A stretch of 64,000 nucleotides of DNA, from positions 1,674,001 through 1,738,000 of the forward strand of contig NZ_CP015030.1 in NCBI RefSeq assembly GCF_011455695.1, read 5' to 3'. The DNA is from Mannheimia granulomatis. GTDB lineage: Bacteria > Pseudomonadota > Gammaproteobacteria > Enterobacterales > Pasteurellaceae. The notes under the pieces are model-generated. The model had not been told where the DNA came from. It made no database searches and saw only the letters and a list, made by a program, of their open reading frames with translations. The position numbers and the translations under genes were made by a program. Positions 62,975 to 64,000 of the stretch are shown here, one piece after another. Within the stretch, counting starts at the first letter, position 1. The number at the start of each line of letters is the position of its first letter.

Positions 62975-64000
62975 GTGAATATTCAACAAATTTTATCAGA
63001 TAAAATTAAACAGGCAATGATTGCCGCTGGTGCAGAGGAAAATGTTGAGCCGCTTGTTCGTCAATCAGGCAAACCGGAGTTTGGCGATTATCAAGCCAAC
63101 GGTGCAATGGGGGCTGCGAAAAAATTGGGAATGAACCCTCGTGAGTTTGCTCAGAAAATTTTAGATAATGCCGATCTTAACGGCATTGCCGATAAATTAG
63201 AAATTGCAGGTCCCGGCTTTATCAATATCTTCTTGAACCAAGAATGGTTGGCTCAAAATGCTAACAATGCGTTACAAGCGGTTAATTTTGGCATAAAAAC
63301 TGCAAATCCGCAGACTATCGTAATCGACTACTCTTCACCAAACGTTGCCAAAGAGATGCACGTTGGGCATTTACGTTCAACTATTATTGGTGATGCGGTA
63401 GTCCGCACATTAGAATTTTTAGGCAATAACGTAATTCGTGCCAACCACGTGGGCGACTGGGGCACACAATTCGGTATGCTTATCGCTTACCTTGAAAAAA
63501 TGGAAAACGAACACGCCAGTGAGATGGAGTTAAGCGATTTAGAAGCCTTCTACCGTGCTGCCAAAGAGCATTATGATTCAGACGAAGTGTTTGCCGAAAA
63601 AGCCCGTAACTATGTGGTGAAATTACAAAGTGGCGATGAGTATTGCTTGACGATGTGGAAAAAGTTGGTGGACATCACTATGCACCACAACCAAGAAAAC
63701 TACGATCGTTTAAATGTAACCTTAACCGAAAAAGATGTGATGGGTGAAAGCCTTTACAACCCGATGTTACCTGAGATTGTGGCTGATCTTAAAGCGAAGA
63801 GCTTAGCCGTTGAAGATGACGGTGCCTTGGTGGTGTTCTTAGACGAGTTTAAAAACAAAGACGGCGACCCGATGGGCGTGATCGTGCAGAAAAAAGATGG
63901 TGGTTTCTTATATACCACCACCGATATTGCTGCTGCAAAATATCGTTATGAAACCTTAAAAGCCGACCGAGCATTGGTGTTCTCAGATTCCCGCCAAGCA
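62975..64000 (+). CDS. argS: Arginyl-tRNA synthetase (partial, 3' end outside window)
   Basis: The first 342 codons are present and the gene runs off the right edge. The start is taken as GTG at 62975 (reads [16 protein letters not shown]). The N-terminal Add-1 domain contains [44 protein letters not shown] carries the HIGH-type motif (HVGH), and [17 protein letters not shown] follows. Only a weak ribosome site (TAGG) precedes the GTG. Confidence 0.95.
   Translation, partial: MNIQQILSDKIKQAMIAAGAEENVEPLVRQSGKPEFGDYQANGAMGAAKKLGMNPREFAQKILDNADLNGIADKLEIAGPGFINIFLNQEWLAQNANNALQAVNFGIKTANPQTIVIDYSSPNVAKEMHVGHLRSTIIGDAVVRTLEFLGNNVIRANHVGDWGTQFGMLIAYLEKMENEHASEMELSDLEAFYRAAKEHYDSDEVFAEKARNYVVKLQSGDEYCLTMWKKLVDITMHHNQENYDRLNVTLTEKDVMGESLYNPMLPEIVADLKAKSLAVEDDGALVVFLDEFKNKDGDPMGVIVQKKDGGFLYTTTDIAAAKYRYETLKADRALVFSDSRQA

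Overview
This window is chromosomal DNA from a member of the Pasteurellaceae. The intergenic gaps carry many copies of ACAAGCGGT, often as facing pairs. That is the Apl-type DNA-uptake signal of the Actinobacillus pleuropneumoniae / Mannheimia / Bibersteinia branch, not the AAGTGCGGT of Haemophilus influenzae. Gene content agrees: a nap operon, the diaminopropane genes dat-ddc, and the block rpmG-rpmB-radC-coaBC-dut-slmA-yheU-crp, whose order I remember from H. influenzae. The species cannot be fixed from the sequence alone.

Layout. 1-4.7 kb: leftward periplasmic nitrate reductase operon napF-D-A-G-H (napH cut by the edge), with a consensus FNR site upstream. 4.9-9.3 kb: a flavodoxin-fold oxidoreductase, ddc, dat with an unusual leader, rpmG and rpmB. 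9.4-15.6 kb: housekeeping genes from radC to a biotin ligase without its DNA-binding domain. 15.8-30 kb: metabolic and transport genes (HbpA/DppA-type lipoprotein, lacZ with a CRP site, a patatin-like lipoprotein, an MFS symporter, azlCD, a TetR-controlled EmrAB-type pump, lldD with a CRP site). 29.8-30.15 kb: a gene-free stretch that looks like a replication origin. 30.3-34.4 kb: rppH, a TSUP permease, lgt, gph, trpS. 34.5-41.2 kb: an accessory block for a sulfated compound. 41.3-48.9 kb: housekeeping genes, three identical tandem tRNA-Lys genes, mltG-tmk-holB-tatD, lpxH and a glycosyltransferase. 49-54.5 kb: a complete leftward rRNA operon (16S, tRNA-Glu, 23S, 5S). 54.6-64 kb: a DUF5718-type protein, a secreted ATP-dependent DNA ligase, oxaloacetate decarboxylase oadGAB, a probable Fur-regulated small RNA, tyrS, three small leftward genes and the start of argS.

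The most interesting part is the 34.5-41.2 kb block. It encodes a cytoplasmic Cys-type sulfatase, its radical-SAM maturase, a tripartite tricarboxylate-type transporter (TctC, TctB, TctA), a sulfite/sulfate-exporter-type permease and a Crp/Fnr-family regulator. A palindrome TATGA-N6-TCATA lies before the maturase/permease pair and before tctC, with a near-copy before the regulator gene. The regulator's recognition helix differs from CRP at the residue that reads the base by which TATGA differs from TGTGA. This suggests a dedicated local regulon for import, desulfation and sulfate export. The solute-binding gene tctC has lost its middle and is frameshifted, so import may be lost in this strain. 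The block is flanked by two identical 30-bp terminator palindromes, a hint that it is a mobile or exchangeable segment.

Other points: an oriC-like DnaA-box cluster at an unexpected place (although the nearby rRNA operon points toward it), a Fur box placed inside the promoter of a roughly 75-nt transcription unit, and an in-frame coding extension upstream of dat that resembles a polyamine-pathway arrest peptide.
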